Shown in pieces: positions 34,618-44,729 of a stretch of DNA of 46,533 nt; positions within the stretch are counted from its first letter, which is position 1, and each line of letters opens with the position of its first letter. The notes beneath the pieces were generated by a model. It was not told the DNA's origin and did no database searches. It worked only from the letters and a program-made list of their open reading frames with translations. Origin of the DNA: an uncultured Oscillospiraceae bacterium (GTDB taxonomy: Bacteria > Bacillota > Clostridia > Oscillospirales > Oscillospiraceae); assembly GCA_947626315.1 (NCBI GenBank), contig CANQRQ010000021.1:1-46533 (forward strand), in the 5' to 3' direction. The translations under genes and the position numbers were made by a program.

Positions 34618-34652
34618 CGATTTGCATTTAATGAGAAAGGGGAGGGATTCCC

Positions 34653-36191
34653 GTGGACAATAAGACAGCCGCCGTGACCATGCGGAATATCACCAAGACC
34701 TTTGGCCCGGTCGTCGCCAACGACAAGGTCTGGCTGGATATTTACCGGGGGGAGATTCTGGCCCTGCTGGGGGAAAACGGCAGCGGCAAAACCACGCTGA
34801 TGAACATGCTCTCCGGGATCTATTTCCCGGACGAGGGGGAGATCACCGTGGACGGAAAGAAAGTGGTCATCCGCTCGCCTAAGGACGCCTTTGATCTGGG
34901 GATCGGCATGATCCATCAGCACTTCAAGCTGGTGGATGTGCTCACCGCCGCGGAAAACATCGTCCTGGGCCTGAAGGAGCCGGGCCGCCTGGATCTGAAG
35001 GCCGCGGCCAAAAGAATCCGGGAGATCTGCGACGCCTACGGCTTTGAGGTGGACCCCAACCAGAAGATTTATGACATGTCTGTCTCCCAGAAACAGACGG
35101 TGGAGATCGTCAAGGTCCTCTACCGGGGGGCGGATATCCTGATCCTGGACGAGCCCACCGCGGTGCTCACCCCCCAGGAGACGGACAAGCTTTTCGCCGT
35201 GCTGCGCAATATGCGCAACGACGGCAAGGCCATCGTCATTATCACCCACAAGATGAACGAGGTGGAGGAGCTGTCCGACCGGGTGGCCATCCTGCGCCAC
35301 GGGCAGTTCATCGGCGACATGCCCACAAAAAAGACCAACGCCCAGGAAATGACCAACATGATGGTGGGCCACGCGGTGACTCTGAACATCAACCGGCCCG
35401 AGCCTAAGGACCCCAAGCCCCGCATCGAGGTCAAGAACCTGACGGTGCGCAGCATCGACGGGATCTTGAAGCTGGAGGACGTGAGCTTCACCGCCTGCAG
35501 CGGGGAGATCCTGGGCGTTGCCGGCATCTCCGGCTGCGGCCAGAAGGAGCTGCTGGAGGCTATCGCCGGGCTACAGCCGGTAGAGAGCGGCAGCATCGAG
35601 TACATAGAGGACGACGGCAGCCGCGAGCCTCTCCTGGGCAAGGACCCCCTGAGCATCGCCCAGATGGGCGTGAGCCTCTCTTTCGTGCCGGAGGACCGGC
35701 TGGGCATGGGCCTGGTGGCCAATATGGACCTGGCCGACAATATGATGCTCCGCTCCTACCGGCGGGGCAGAAGCCTCTTTACCGACCGGAAGAGCCCGAA
35801 GGCGCTGGCGGAGGACGTGGTACAGCGGCTGGAGGTCAACACCCCCGGCATCTCCACGCCGGTGCGCCGCCTCTCCGGCGGCAACGTGCAGAAGGTGCTG
35901 GTGGGCCGGGAGATCTCCTCCGCTCCGACGGTGCTTTTGACCGCCTACGCCGTCCGGGGCCTGGACATCAACTCCTCCTACACCATCTATGACCTGATCA
36001 ACAAACAGAAGGAGGCCGGCGTGGCCGTGATCTTCGTAGGCGAGGATCTGGACGTGCTGCTGGAGCTGTCCGACCGGATCCTGGTGCTCTGCGGCGGCAG
36101 GGTCAGCGGCATCGTCCCCGGCCGGGGCGCCAAAAAGCGGGAAGTAGGCATGATGATGACCCGTCTGGGAGGAGGGAAGGAAGATGAATAA
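34653..36191 (+). CDS. Nucleoside-type ABC transporter ATP-binding protein (two fused NBDs)
   Basis: 512 residues, similar to YufO/NupO and RbsA-type fused ATPases. The first domain has Walker A GENGSGKT at 40-47, the signature-like MSVSQKQ, and LILDEPTAVLTPQE. The second has a degenerate Walker A (GVAGISGCGQKE) and RRLSGGNVQK, then LLTAYAVRGLDI in place of LL-A-QPTRGLDV. Asymmetric sites are normal here. GTG start at 34653 with GGGGAGGG upstream. Its stop overlaps the next permease start by eight bases. Confidence 0.93.
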   Translation: MDNKTAAVTMRNITKTFGPVVANDKVWLDIYRGEILALLGENGSGKTTLMNMLSGIYFPDEGEITVDGKKVVIRSPKDAFDLGIGMIHQHFKLVDVLTAAENIVLGLKEPGRLDLKAAAKRIREICDAYGFEVDPNQKIYDMSVSQKQTVEIVKVLYRGADILILDEPTAVLTPQETDKLFAVLRNMRNDGKAIVIITHKMNEVEELSDRVAILRHGQFIGDMPTKKTNAQEMTNMMVGHAVTLNINRPEPKDPKPRIEVKNLTVRSIDGILKLEDVSFTACSGEILGVAGISGCGQKELLEAIAGLQPVESGSIEYIEDDGSREPLLGKDPLSIAQMGVSLSFVPEDRLGMGLVANMDLADNMMLRSYRRGRSLFTDRKSPKALAEDVVQRLEVNTPGISTPVRRLSGGNVQKVLVGREISSAPTVLLTAYAVRGLDINSSYTIYDLINKQKEAGVAVIFVGEDLDVLLELSDRILVLCGGRVSGIVPGRGAKKREVGMMMTRLGGGKEDE

Positions 36192-37278
36192 GCAGCGCGA
36201 TCCCCTTTTCCACATCGTCAAGCGCGCCGCCCTGCCCTGGTACAAGGCCTGGGGCATCCGGGCCGCCGCCATCGTCCTGGCGCTGATCCTGTGCGCGCTG
36301 ATTACCACCCTGATCACCGGCGAGGACCCGATCCAGGTCTACGTGACGATCTTTGAGGGCGGCTTCGGCACCGCCCGCCGGGCCTGGATTTTGTTCCACA
36401 ACCTGGCTATGCTGCTGATCGTGGCCCTGGCCGTGACCCCCGCGTTCCGGATGCGCTTCTGGAACATCGGCGGCGAGGGGCAGGTCCTGATCGGCTGCCT
36501 GGCCTCCGCCGCCTGCATGATCACCCTGGGGGACAAGCTCCCCAACGGCGTGCTGCTGGCCGTCATGGCCCTGGCCTCTATCCTGGCCGGCGCGGTCTGG
36601 GCCGGGATCCCCGCCATTTTCAAGGCCCGCTGGAACACCAACGAGACGCTGTTCACCCTGATGATGAACTATGTGGCGACCCAGCTGGCGGCCTTCTTCA
36701 TCATCATCTGGGAGGTGCCCAAGGGCTCCGGCACCATCGGCATCATTAACCAGAGCACCATGGCCGGCTGGCTGCCCCAGGTGGGCCCCTCCAAGTATTT
36801 CCTGAACATCCTGATCGTGGCCGTCCTGACGGTGCTCATGTATCTGTATCTCAACTACACCAAGCACGGCTACGAGATCGCCGTGGTGGGCGAGAGCGAG
36901 CGCACCGCCCGCTATGTGGGCATCAAGGTGGGCCGGGTCATTATCCGCACCCTGCTGCTGTCCGGCGCCATCTGCGGCCTGGCCGGGTTCCTGCTGGTCA
37001 GCGGCTCAGACCATACGCTGACCACCTCCCTGGCCGGGGGCCGGGGCTTCACCGCCGTTATGGTCTCCTGGCTCGCCAAGTTTAACCCCCTCTTCATGAT
37101 CTTCACCAGCTTCCTGCTGGTCTTTCTGGCCCGGGGCGCTGCCGAGATCTCCACCAGCTTCGGCCTGAACCAGTCCTTCTCAGATATCCTCACAGGCGTC
37201 ATTTTGTTCTTCATCATCGGCTGCGAGTTCTTCATCAACTATAAGCTCAGCTTCCGCAGCGCCAAAAAGGAGGGTTGA
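36184..37278 (+). CDS. Nucleoside ABC transporter permease 1
   Basis: 364 residues, about 9-10 membrane segments, branched-chain amino-acid/ribose permease superfamily (YufP-like). PAFRMRFWNIGGEGQVLIGCLAS near 82-104 is the EAA-like cytoplasmic segment typical of this family; NETLFTLMMNYVA and EIAVVGESERTARYVGIKV are also conserved. It overlaps the ATPase gene and is followed at once by permease 2. Confidence 0.93.
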   Translation: MNKQRDPLFHIVKRAALPWYKAWGIRAAAIVLALILCALITTLITGEDPIQVYVTIFEGGFGTARRAWILFHNLAMLLIVALAVTPAFRMRFWNIGGEGQVLIGCLASAACMITLGDKLPNGVLLAVMALASILAGAVWAGIPAIFKARWNTNETLFTLMMNYVATQLAAFFIIIWEVPKGSGTIGIINQSTMAGWLPQVGPSKYFLNILIVAVLTVLMYLYLNYTKHGYEIAVVGESERTARYVGIKVGRVIIRTLLLSGAICGLAGFLLVSGSDHTLTTSLAGGRGFTAVMVSWLAKFNPLFMIFTSFLLVFLARGAAEISTSFGLNQSFSDILTGVILFFIIGCEFFINYKLSFRSAKKEG

Positions 37279-37283
37279 GAGAA

Positions 37284-38276
37284 ATGTTTGATTTTGTCGC
37301 TTTCATCCCCCGGGCCATCGTCCAGGGCATCCCGCTGCTCCTGGGCAGCACCGGCGAGACTCTCACCGAAAAATCCGGCAACCTGAACCTGGGCATCCCC
37401 GGGGTCATGTATGTGGGCGCCATCAGCGGCGTCGTGGGGGCCTTCCTCTATGAGCAGGCCGTCCCCACAGGGGACCTGAACAATTTCCTGGCGGTGCTGA
37501 TCCCCCTGCTCTGCTCTCTGCTGGGCTCGGCGCTGATGGGCCTGCTCTACAGCTTTCTCACGGTCACGCTCCGGGCCAACCAGAACGTCACCGGCCTGAC
37601 GATCACCACCTTTGGCGTCGGGCTGGGCAATTTCTTCGGCGGCTCGCTGATCAAGCTCTCCGGGGCCTCCGTCCCCTCCCTGGTCCTGACCCGCACCAGC
37701 CTGGCCTTTACAAAGACGCTGCCTTTCTCCGGCAGCCTGGGCTGGTTCGGCAAGATCTTCCTGTCCTACGGCTTTATGGCCTATCTGGCCATCGCCATCG
37801 CCCTGGCGGTCTCCTATGTGCTGAACAGGACCCGGGTGGGCCTGCAGCTCCGGGCCGTGGGCGAGAACCCCAACACCGCCGACGCCGCCGGCATCGACGT
37901 GAACCGCTATAAATATGTGGCCACCTGCGTGGGCAGCATGATCGCCGGCCTGGGCGGGCTGTACTTCATCATGGACTACGCCGCCGGCATCTGGGCCAAC
38001 GACACCTTTGGCGACCGGGGCTGGCTGGCCATCGCCCTGGTGATCTTCACGGTCTGGCGGCCCAACATCGGGGTGCTGGCCTCCTTCCTCTTCGGCGGCC
38101 TGTATATCCTGTACCTGTTCATCCCCACCGGAACCAACATGGCGGTCAAGGAGCTGTACAAGATGATCCCCTATGTGGTGACGCTGATCGTCCTGGTGCT
38201 CAGCAGCATGCGCAACAAGCGGGAGAATCAGCCCCCCGCCGCCCTGGGCCTGGCCTACTTCCGGGAGGAGCGGTAA
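37284..38276 (+). CDS. Nucleoside ABC transporter permease 2
   Basis: 330 residues, YufQ-like, about eight to nine membrane segments. TLTEKSGNLNLGIPGVMYVGA near 26-46 and LRAVGENPNTADAAGIDVNRYKY are the family hallmarks. Start placed at the ATG at 37284 with AGGAGGG about nine bases upstream; the TTG at 37275 would overlap that site. Last gene of the importer operon. Confidence 0.92.
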   Translation: MFDFVAFIPRAIVQGIPLLLGSTGETLTEKSGNLNLGIPGVMYVGAISGVVGAFLYEQAVPTGDLNNFLAVLIPLLCSLLGSALMGLLYSFLTVTLRANQNVTGLTITTFGVGLGNFFGGSLIKLSGASVPSLVLTRTSLAFTKTLPFSGSLGWFGKIFLSYGFMAYLAIAIALAVSYVLNRTRVGLQLRAVGENPNTADAAGIDVNRYKYVATCVGSMIAGLGGLYFIMDYAAGIWANDTFGDRGWLAIALVIFTVWRPNIGVLASFLFGGLYILYLFIPTGTNMAVKELYKMIPYVVTLIVLVLSSMRNKRENQPPAALGLAYFREER

Positions 38277-38337
38277 CGAGGCGTGATTTCCGTCTTTTTA
38301 TACAAATAGACAGAGGAATTTTCGTCAACATCGTCAA

Positions 38338-38366
38338 TTGTCTGACACTTCAAACTTTAGTATAAT
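38338..38366 (+). promoter_or_regulatory. Promoter upstream of the leader ORF and UgpC-type ATPase
   Basis: TTGTCT (38338-38343), 17 bases, TATAAT (38361-38366). A start near 38373 gives a leader of about 85 bases before the short ORF at 38458 and about 200 before the ATPase. Confidence 0.75.
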
Positions 38367-38457
38367 ACCTGCGGGATTTTTAAAATCCCAAAAAATATAT
38401 TGCGTGCCCAGCTCTCCATATTTTACATAGCTGTGCACAGCTTAAAAGAAGGAGGAA

Positions 38458-38576
38458 ATGCAAATTCCCTGGGGCTCGGGGTGCGGCAGTGTGGAGACCT
38501 GTCGTAAGGCGGCGCGCCGTATACCGGCGGCCGTGAGGACACAGACGCGGAGGCGCTGTGTTCGGAGTCGGAAAAC

Positions 38577-38595
<19 letters not shown>
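38458..38595 (+). CDS. Short leader ORF (45 codons) overlapping the start of the ATPase gene
   Basis: ATG at 38458 follows a very strong AAGGAGGA site (38449-38456). The frame runs 45 codons to TGA at 38593-38595, ending 19 bases inside the ATPase gene in another frame. The product (MQIPWGSGCGSVETCRKAAR and on) is basic, rich in Arg with three Cys, and resembles no protein I know. The ATPase ATG has only a weak CGGAG upstream, so ribosomes finishing this frame could restart there. It may serve translational coupling rather than encode a functional peptide. Confidence 0.5.
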
Positions 38596-39758
<1,163 letters not shown>

Positions 39759-39782
39759 GATTCAGCAACAAGAGAACATTGC

Positions 39783-39816
39783 AAAGGCCCGGGCTGCAAA
39801 ATGCAGTCCGGGCTTT
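39783..39816. terminator. Bidirectional terminator between the UgpC-type gene and citXG
   Basis: AAAGGCCCGGGCTGCA pairs with TGCAGTCCGGGCTTT around a short A loop, allowing for wobble. A- and T-rich flanks suit both the plus gene and the minus-strand citC-citXG operon. Confidence 0.75.
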
Positions 39817-39844
39817 AAGCTGTTTTGAACTCTATACTATTATA

Positions 39845-41245
39845 TTATATAGAAGAGCTGACTGAAATTTCGTCCAGGGCTCCGCCGGGCGGCGGGAGCT
39901 GGGAGAGAAAATGCAGGAAATAGCACAGCGCCAGCAGATCCGCGCAGCCGCCGGGGGAGAGCCCCCGGGCGGTCATCTCCCGGTCCAGCGCCGCCAGTTC
40001 CTCAAGACAGGGGACCGGGCGGCTCAGCCGCTCTGCCTGGGCTGCGGCCCAGCGCTGGCCCTCCGGCCCGCCCCGTGACAGAAGGTTGGTGTCCGTCACC
40101 TGGGCCATGAGCCGGGCCAGTGCGGCCAGGCCCGCCTGCTCCAGGCTGGCTCCGGCTTCCAGGGCGGCGCGCAGGGCCGGGAGCCCGATCTCCCGGACCG
40201 AGGGCAGGCCGCCGGCCAGTTCCCCCCGGACGCCCCGGATGCCCGCCTCCCGGAAGAAGCGCCGGCCCGCTGTCTCCGCTTCCCCGGCCTGGGGGGCGGT
40301 CAGGTCCAGCCCGGCCTCCCGGGCGGACATCCGGCCGGCCTCCCGCAAAATGGCCTCCGTCTCCGCCCAGGGCCGCTCCGGCTTCCAGAGCCGCCCGGCG
40401 GCGCAGCAGACGGTGCCCAGAGTGAAAACGGCCCCCTTGTGGGTGTTGACGCCGCCGGTGGCGGCCAGCATGGCCCGCTCGGCGGCCAGGCCCTCCTCCC
40501 GCAGCCGGAGGAAGCTCTCCTCCGGCGAAAGCGCGGCGGTCTCCATGCCCAGAGACGCAGCGGTACGGAGATAGGGCAGCAGGGAGGCGGCGCTGTCCAG
40601 AAAGCTGAAAAGATCCATGTCCCGGTGGCTGCCGTTGTTCAGCCTGTCCACCAGCCCCGGCTTGGGGGAGGCGCAGACCTCGTACAGCAGGGCCCGCAGA
40701 GCCTGGGCGGCCAGCGTTTCCGCGTCCTTCCGGGCGAAAAAGGCCCGCAGAATGGCCCCGGTCTTTTCCTGCAGCGCCTCCAGGGAGTGGAGCCGGCGGG
40801 AGGCGCAGGCCTTGCCCTCCCGGCCGCAGACCAGGCAGGGCCGGGGCGCGAAGCCCAGACTTTCCCGGTCCAGCTTCTCCCCGTCCGGGCCCAGCACGTC
40901 GATATCAAAAAGACGGCCCAGGGCGTCCCGGTCCTCCAGGGCGGCGCAGAGCCTCTTGAGCGAAACGGCGTCCCCCTCCACCACCAGCAGCGCCTCGCAG
41001 CCGGTGGGCCGGTCCAGCAGCTCCAGGTGGGAAAGACCCATCCGCCGGGCCCGCAGCGCGTCCTCCAGGCGGCGCAGCCCTTCCCGGAAGGCGCGGCGCA
41101 GCACGGGTCCGTTTTTAACCGGACCCGCGATGTTCATGGTGAAGGAGACCAGGGGCAGCCGGTGGGCCTGCGTCAGCTGCCGCTGGCGCAGGGCGCGCCG
41201 CTCCCGGGCATCCAGCATTTCGGTCAGGCTGATCTCCCGGTCCAT
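39845..41245 (-). CDS. citXG: CitX-CitG fusion: apo-citrate lyase phosphoribosyl-dephospho-CoA transferase and triphosphoribosyl-dephospho-CoA synthase
   Basis: 466 residues from the ATG at 41245, which has GAGGGGG six bases upstream; the TTG at 41266 has no such support. Residues 1 to about 165 are CitX (SFTMNIAGPVKNGP, RLFDIDVLGPDG, APRPCLVCGR), which attaches the prosthetic group to CitD. From about 170 on is CitG (EVCASPKPGLVDRLNNGSHRDMD, GVNTHKGAVFTLG, TDTNLLSRGG), which makes that group from ATP and dephospho-CoA. Fusions of this order are known in some bacteria. Second gene after citC (17-base gap), about 20 kb from citDEF. Confidence 0.94.
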   Translation of the reverse strand: MDREISLTEMLDARERRALRQRQLTQAHRLPLVSFTMNIAGPVKNGPVLRRAFREGLRRLEDALRARRMGLSHLELLDRPTGCEALLVVEGDAVSLKRLCAALEDRDALGRLFDIDVLGPDGEKLDRESLGFAPRPCLVCGREGKACASRRLHSLEALQEKTGAILRAFFARKDAETLAAQALRALLYEVCASPKPGLVDRLNNGSHRDMDLFSFLDSAASLLPYLRTAASLGMETAALSPEESFLRLREEGLAAERAMLAATGGVNTHKGAVFTLGTVCCAAGRLWKPERPWAETEAILREAGRMSAREAGLDLTAPQAGEAETAGRRFFREAGIRGVRGELAGGLPSVREIGLPALRAALEAGASLEQAGLAALARLMAQVTDTNLLSRGGPEGQRWAAAQAERLSRPVPCLEELAALDREMTARGLSPGGCADLLALCYFLHFLSQLPPPGGALDEISVSSSI

Positions 41246-41262
41246 GGCGGACCCCCTCTCTG

Positions 41263-42303
41263 TCAATAGTGCGCGACCCGGCCGCTCTCCCGGATCGCCC
41301 GGCGCACACTCTCCGCCTCCGGGGAGGAGAAGTAGGCCCAGGTGCTCTCCGGGACCAGGGGCCGGATCTCCTCCAGGCGGCCGTCATGGATGAGCTGGCG
41401 CACGGTGCTGGCGCTGATGGCCGCGCCGCCCAGCTCCTTCCGGGGGACCACCACGCAGGCGATGCCCTGCCGGGGCAGCTCCTGCTCCATCACCCGGTTA
41501 TACAGCCCTGTGACCAAGCTGCTGGGCTCCTCGCCCACAAACCGGGCCGTGACCCCCAGGGCCCCGGCGATGGCGCCGAAAAGGCTCAGATCCAGCCGGG
41601 CGTGGCCCAGGATCACCGCCTCCCCGTCCGGCAGAAAATAGCTGGGAAAGGTGGCGGAAGAGATCATGTAGGGCCCGCTGTCATGGAGGATCACGTTTTT
41701 CAGATCCGCCGTGCCCTCCGCGGCCAGACGGCGGCGCACAGCGAAGGGCACCAGGCTGGCGTCCTCGCTGAGAATAAAGAGATGGACCGTGTCGTTTTCC
41801 GCCGCGGCCCGCTCCACCAGATGGCGATGCCCCAGGGTGAAGGGGTTGGCGTTCATGACGATGGCGGCGCTTTTCCCCTCCCGGCGGAAGCTCTCCAGCC
41901 GCCGGCAGTAGGAGCGAAAGCCGTTCCGCCGGTTTTCCAGAAAGGACAGCGTCCCCTCCACCCGGGCGATTTCGGTAAAGCCCAGGTCCTGAAACAGGGG
42001 CGCGCTCTGGCACTTGGTATAGACAAAGAGGTGAAAATTCCCCCGGCTGGCCTGGACCTCCATCAGGTGGGTGACCACCTGGTTCAGCAGACCCTCGCCC
42101 CGGCGGCTGCTGTCCACGGCGAAGCAGCGCAGGCTGCTGCCGAAGCAGCTGCCGGTGGCCACCAGACGGCCGTCCTCGTCAAAAATGCCGCAGCTGTAGT
42201 CCAGATTCCGGTCCCGCCGGACGCCCTCCCGCTCCAGCAGCTCCTGGGCCTGCTGCCAGGCCCGGGTGTCCCGGGGGGAGATGGCGCTGATACTGTCGCT
42301 CAT
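41263..42303 (-). CDS. citC: [Citrate (pro-3S)-lyase] ligase
   Basis: 346 residues. Acetylates the thiol of the CitD prosthetic arm with acetate and ATP, switching citrate lyase on. A GNAT-like N-terminal domain (to about 125; CFAVDSSRRGEGLLNQVV) precedes a nucleotidyltransferase domain with IVMNANPFTLGHRHLVERA (HxGH-type) and the C-terminal ISASTVRQLI motif. First gene of the citC-citXG pair, with a promoter containing a perfect palindrome. Confidence 0.95.
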   Translation of the reverse strand: MSDSISAISPRDTRAWQQAQELLEREGVRRDRNLDYSCGIFDEDGRLVATGSCFGSSLRCFAVDSSRRGEGLLNQVVTHLMEVQASRGNFHLFVYTKCQSAPLFQDLGFTEIARVEGTLSFLENRRNGFRSYCRRLESFRREGKSAAIVMNANPFTLGHRHLVERAAAENDTVHLFILSEDASLVPFAVRRRLAAEGTADLKNVILHDSGPYMISSATFPSYFLPDGEAVILGHARLDLSLFGAIAGALGVTARFVGEEPSSLVTGLYNRVMEQELPRQGIACVVVPRKELGGAAISASTVRQLIHDGRLEEIRPLVPESTWAYFSSPEAESVRRAIRESGRVAHY

Positions 42304-42335
42304 AAACAGACTCCTTTTTCGAGTGCTTCGAGTAC

Positions 42336-42361
42336 GGTATAATAGCTGTGGCTATTATACC
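42336..42361. promoter_or_regulatory. Perfect palindrome over the citC promoter -10 region
   Basis: GGTATAATAGC (42336-42346) and GCTATTATACC (42351-42361) are exact inverted repeats around TGTG. Read on the minus strand, its TATAAT (42359-42354) lies 18 bases from TTGTTC (42383-42378), giving a citC promoter. A regulator bound there would block or reposition RNA polymerase. It could also be read as TATAAT boxes facing both ways. Confidence 0.7.
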
Positions 42362-42403
42362 ATAAAGCCCGGCACTTGAACAAGGGAAAACAGAAAAGAA
42401 AAC

Positions 42404-42426
42404 CGGCCTCCCAAAAAGGGAGGCCG
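42404..42426 (-). terminator. Terminator of the spore germination operon
   Basis: On the minus strand CGGCCTCCC and GGGAGGCCG pair across a T5 loop, then GGTTTTCTTTTCTGTTTT follows. It sits between gerKB and the citC promoter. Confidence 0.85.
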
Positions 42427-42432
42427 ATATAT

Positions 42433-43566
42433 TTATAAACGCTTTCGGAGCCGGCCTGCCGCCCAGAGCAGGGGCAAAAGCAGAAAGGCGAAGGACAGAT
42501 TCAACAGGGGGATCAACGTCTCGGACCAGAAGCTCAGGCTCGCCGGGTCCCGGGCAATCAGCAGGCCGCAGAGAATGGCCGCCGCGCCGCAGAGCCAGAT
42601 GGTCCAGCGGCCGCCGCTGAAGTCCAGCCGCCGCTGGGCTTGATAACTGGGACGGTAGCCCGCCGCCAGGCGCAGGCAGTACTGGGCGGCAAACAGCAGC
42701 AGGGACACCAGCAGAAAGTCCGGAAAGACCCAGAGCGCGACCACCAGCGCCTCAATGCGCCCCAGGCTGCTGAAGAAGACCAGGTTCCGCACCAGGGAGA
42801 AAAAAGGCCGGGTGAGCCGGGCGGTGAGCTCTGCGCCGAAGCTGCCCACCACGGCCACGCTCACGGCGGTCAGCAGCAGGCAGATCAGGCCCAGCCAGAG
42901 GAGAAAGCTGGGGAGCCGGTCCTCCTTTTTGGGCATGGGGCCGGCCAGAAAGCAGGTCAGGTACAGGGCGACGGAGATCACATCCGCCACCGACAGCGAG
43001 CCCTGCAGCAGCGGGACCGGGGCCAGGTCCTGCCGGGTCACGGGCAGGAGATTGGACTTGTCCACGCCAAAGAGGGAGAAAAAGAGGATCAGCACGATGA
43101 CGCCCAGCACAATGGGCAGGACCAGCTTGGCCACCCGCACAAGAGAGCGGCAGGACCCCAGCGCGCCCACCAGAGCCGCCGCCCCCATGCACAGGGTGAA
43201 AAAGGGCGGGGCGCTGAGGGGGTAGATCGTCGTAATGAAGCGGTCTGCCCCGGAGCGGAGCACAAAGCCCGCGTAGAGCAGCAGCCAGACGGAGAAGAGA
43301 CAGAGCACCGCCCGGCCCGGCTTTTCCCCCAGGATCCGGAGGCTCAGGTCCGCCAGACCCTCCCCCTCCCGCCGGGCCGCCATGAGCTTGAAAAGGAACC
43401 AGCCGTAGAGCAGCAGCAAGGGCGCCGCGGCCAGAGGGGAGATCCAGGCGGCCCGGCCCAGGACCCGGGCGGGCCCTGCGGGAAAGAGCCGCAGCGCGGG
43501 GGAGAGAAAGATCACCGCGGCCAGCGCGAGAAGCTGGCGGCGGCCGTAACTGTGTTTTGCGTTCAC
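42433..43566 (-). CDS. gerKB: Spore germination permease, GerKB/GerAB family
   Basis: 377 residues with about ten membrane segments, amino acid-polyamine-organocation-type fold. This subunit forms the germinant-sensing membrane part of GerA receptors in the spore inner membrane. The RRQLLALAAVIFLSPALRLFP start, GPARVLGRAAWISPLAAAP, and LSLRILGEKPGR are typical. GTG start at 43566 two bases after the gerKC stop, with AAGGAT upstream. Last gene of gerKA-gerKC-gerKB. Confidence 0.9.
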   Translation of the reverse strand: MNAKHSYGRRQLLALAAVIFLSPALRLFPAGPARVLGRAAWISPLAAAPLLLLYGWFLFKLMAARREGEGLADLSLRILGEKPGRAVLCLFSVWLLLYAGFVLRSGADRFITTIYPLSAPPFFTLCMGAAALVGALGSCRSLVRVAKLVLPIVLGVIVLILFFSLFGVDKSNLLPVTRQDLAPVPLLQGSLSVADVISVALYLTCFLAGPMPKKEDRLPSFLLWLGLICLLLTAVSVAVVGSFGAELTARLTRPFFSLVRNLVFFSSLGRIEALVVALWVFPDFLLVSLLLFAAQYCLRLAAGYRPSYQAQRRLDFSGGRWTIWLCGAAAILCGLLIARDPASLSFWSETLIPLLNLSFAFLLLPLLWAAGRLRKRL

Positions 43567-43568
43567 GG

Positions 43569-44729
43569 TCAGACATCCTTCAGGTTGTTGGTGTGGGTCA
43601 GCTTGCCGCTGACGGAGATGCGAAATTCCAGGGTGGGCAGCAGCCGGTCAAAGGGTTCGGCCAATCCGGCATAACGGCCCGGGTCCGCCAGCTCCACCTG
43701 GTCGCCCAGACCGAGAAAGTCCGCCTGGAGGCGCTTGGAGGTCTGCAGCACCGCGCGGATCCGCTCGGAGACCTCCGCTTCCAGCTGGGAGGTGATGTAG
43801 TCGGCCCGCTCCTGGTCCGCCTCCGCGCTCTCCACCTCGTGAAGGTCCGCGCTGACCTGGGCGTAGATATCGATTCCCCGGAGGCTGCCGTCCTCCTCGT
43901 CCCAGACGGGGGTGATCTCTGAGCCGCCCCGGGTGATCTCCAGGGTCACCCGGCCCCCGTCCCGGTCCCGGAGCACCAGGTCGCTGACGCCCACCAGGTT
44001 CAGCAGAAAGCCGGCGCCGACGGCGTCCTCCCGGTCAATGTAACCGCAGAGCCTGTCGCCCTTGAGAATGCCGTAGCCGGCCATCACGGCGGTTTTGCTC
44101 CCACCGCCGGAGCTGTCCTGGGCTTCCCGGGTCATCTCATCGGAATCCCCGTATTCCAGCGCGCAGACCAGGGCGCTGCCCCGCCGGGCCAGGGCCCGGA
44201 TCACCTGGGCGGCGGTAAAAACGGTGCTGTCTCCCCGCTCGTCGGCGTTGGATTTCACCGCGTCCAGCACCTCGCAGATTCCGGTGCCCCCCTTGACCAC
44301 GCCGGAGATCAGCTCCTCCGCCGTCCGGTCCCGCACCACATAGAGGGGGGTGTCGATCCGCAGCGCCGGGGAGCGGCAGATGTAGGACAGGGCGCCTTCG
44401 ATCCCCTGCCTGGCCGCCGCCTCGCCCAGGACGATGTGGTTGATGTGGGCGCAGAACAGGTCCTCCTCCGTGGAGTAGTTGCGGATCCGCTGGATGGCGC
44501 TGGTGATGCTCTGCCCGTCCCCGCAGAGGGAGACCGGGCTGCCGTCGGGCCGGGTGGTGGAGGGCGCGGCCAGGGTCAGCCGCACCCCCAGGGCGCCCCG
44601 GTCCAGCCCCATGGTCTGGACCGCCAGGATCTGCTCTACCTCCCGGTAGTTGGAGTAGATGCTGCCGCAGCCGCTCAGAGTGGAGGCGAGGGCGCCCATT
44701 ATAAGAAGAAAAGAGAGAAGGTTTTTCAT
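43569..44729 (-). CDS. gerKC: Spore germination lipoprotein, Ger(x)C family
   Basis: 386 residues. Lipoprotein signal ending LSGC with Cys21. The family motif around YREVEQILAVQTMGLDRG and the C-terminal helical domain (SERIRAVLQTSKRLQADFLGLGDQVE) fit GerAC/GerKC. It starts four bases inside gerKA (ATGA-type overlap). Subunit of the germinant receptor on the outer face of the spore inner membrane. Confidence 0.9.
   Translation of the reverse strand: MKNLLSFLLIMGALASTLSGCGSIYSNYREVEQILAVQTMGLDRGALGVRLTLAAPSTTRPDGSPVSLCGDGQSITSAIQRIRNYSTEEDLFCAHINHIVLGEAAARQGIEGALSYICRSPALRIDTPLYVVRDRTAEELISGVVKGGTGICEVLDAVKSNADERGDSTVFTAAQVIRALARRGSALVCALEYGDSDEMTREAQDSSGGGSKTAVMAGYGILKGDRLCGYIDREDAVGAGFLLNLVGVSDLVLRDRDGGRVTLEITRGGSEITPVWDEEDGSLRGIDIYAQVSADLHEVESAEADQERADYITSQLEAEVSERIRAVLQTSKRLQADFLGLGDQVELADPGRYAGLAEPFDRLLPTLEFRISVSGKLTHTNNLKDV

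Noticed and set aside
35940-35975. Altered Walker region in the second half of the nucleoside importer ATPase as a sign of inactivity
   Set aside because: Degenerate second sites are normal in RbsA/YufO-type fused ATPases.
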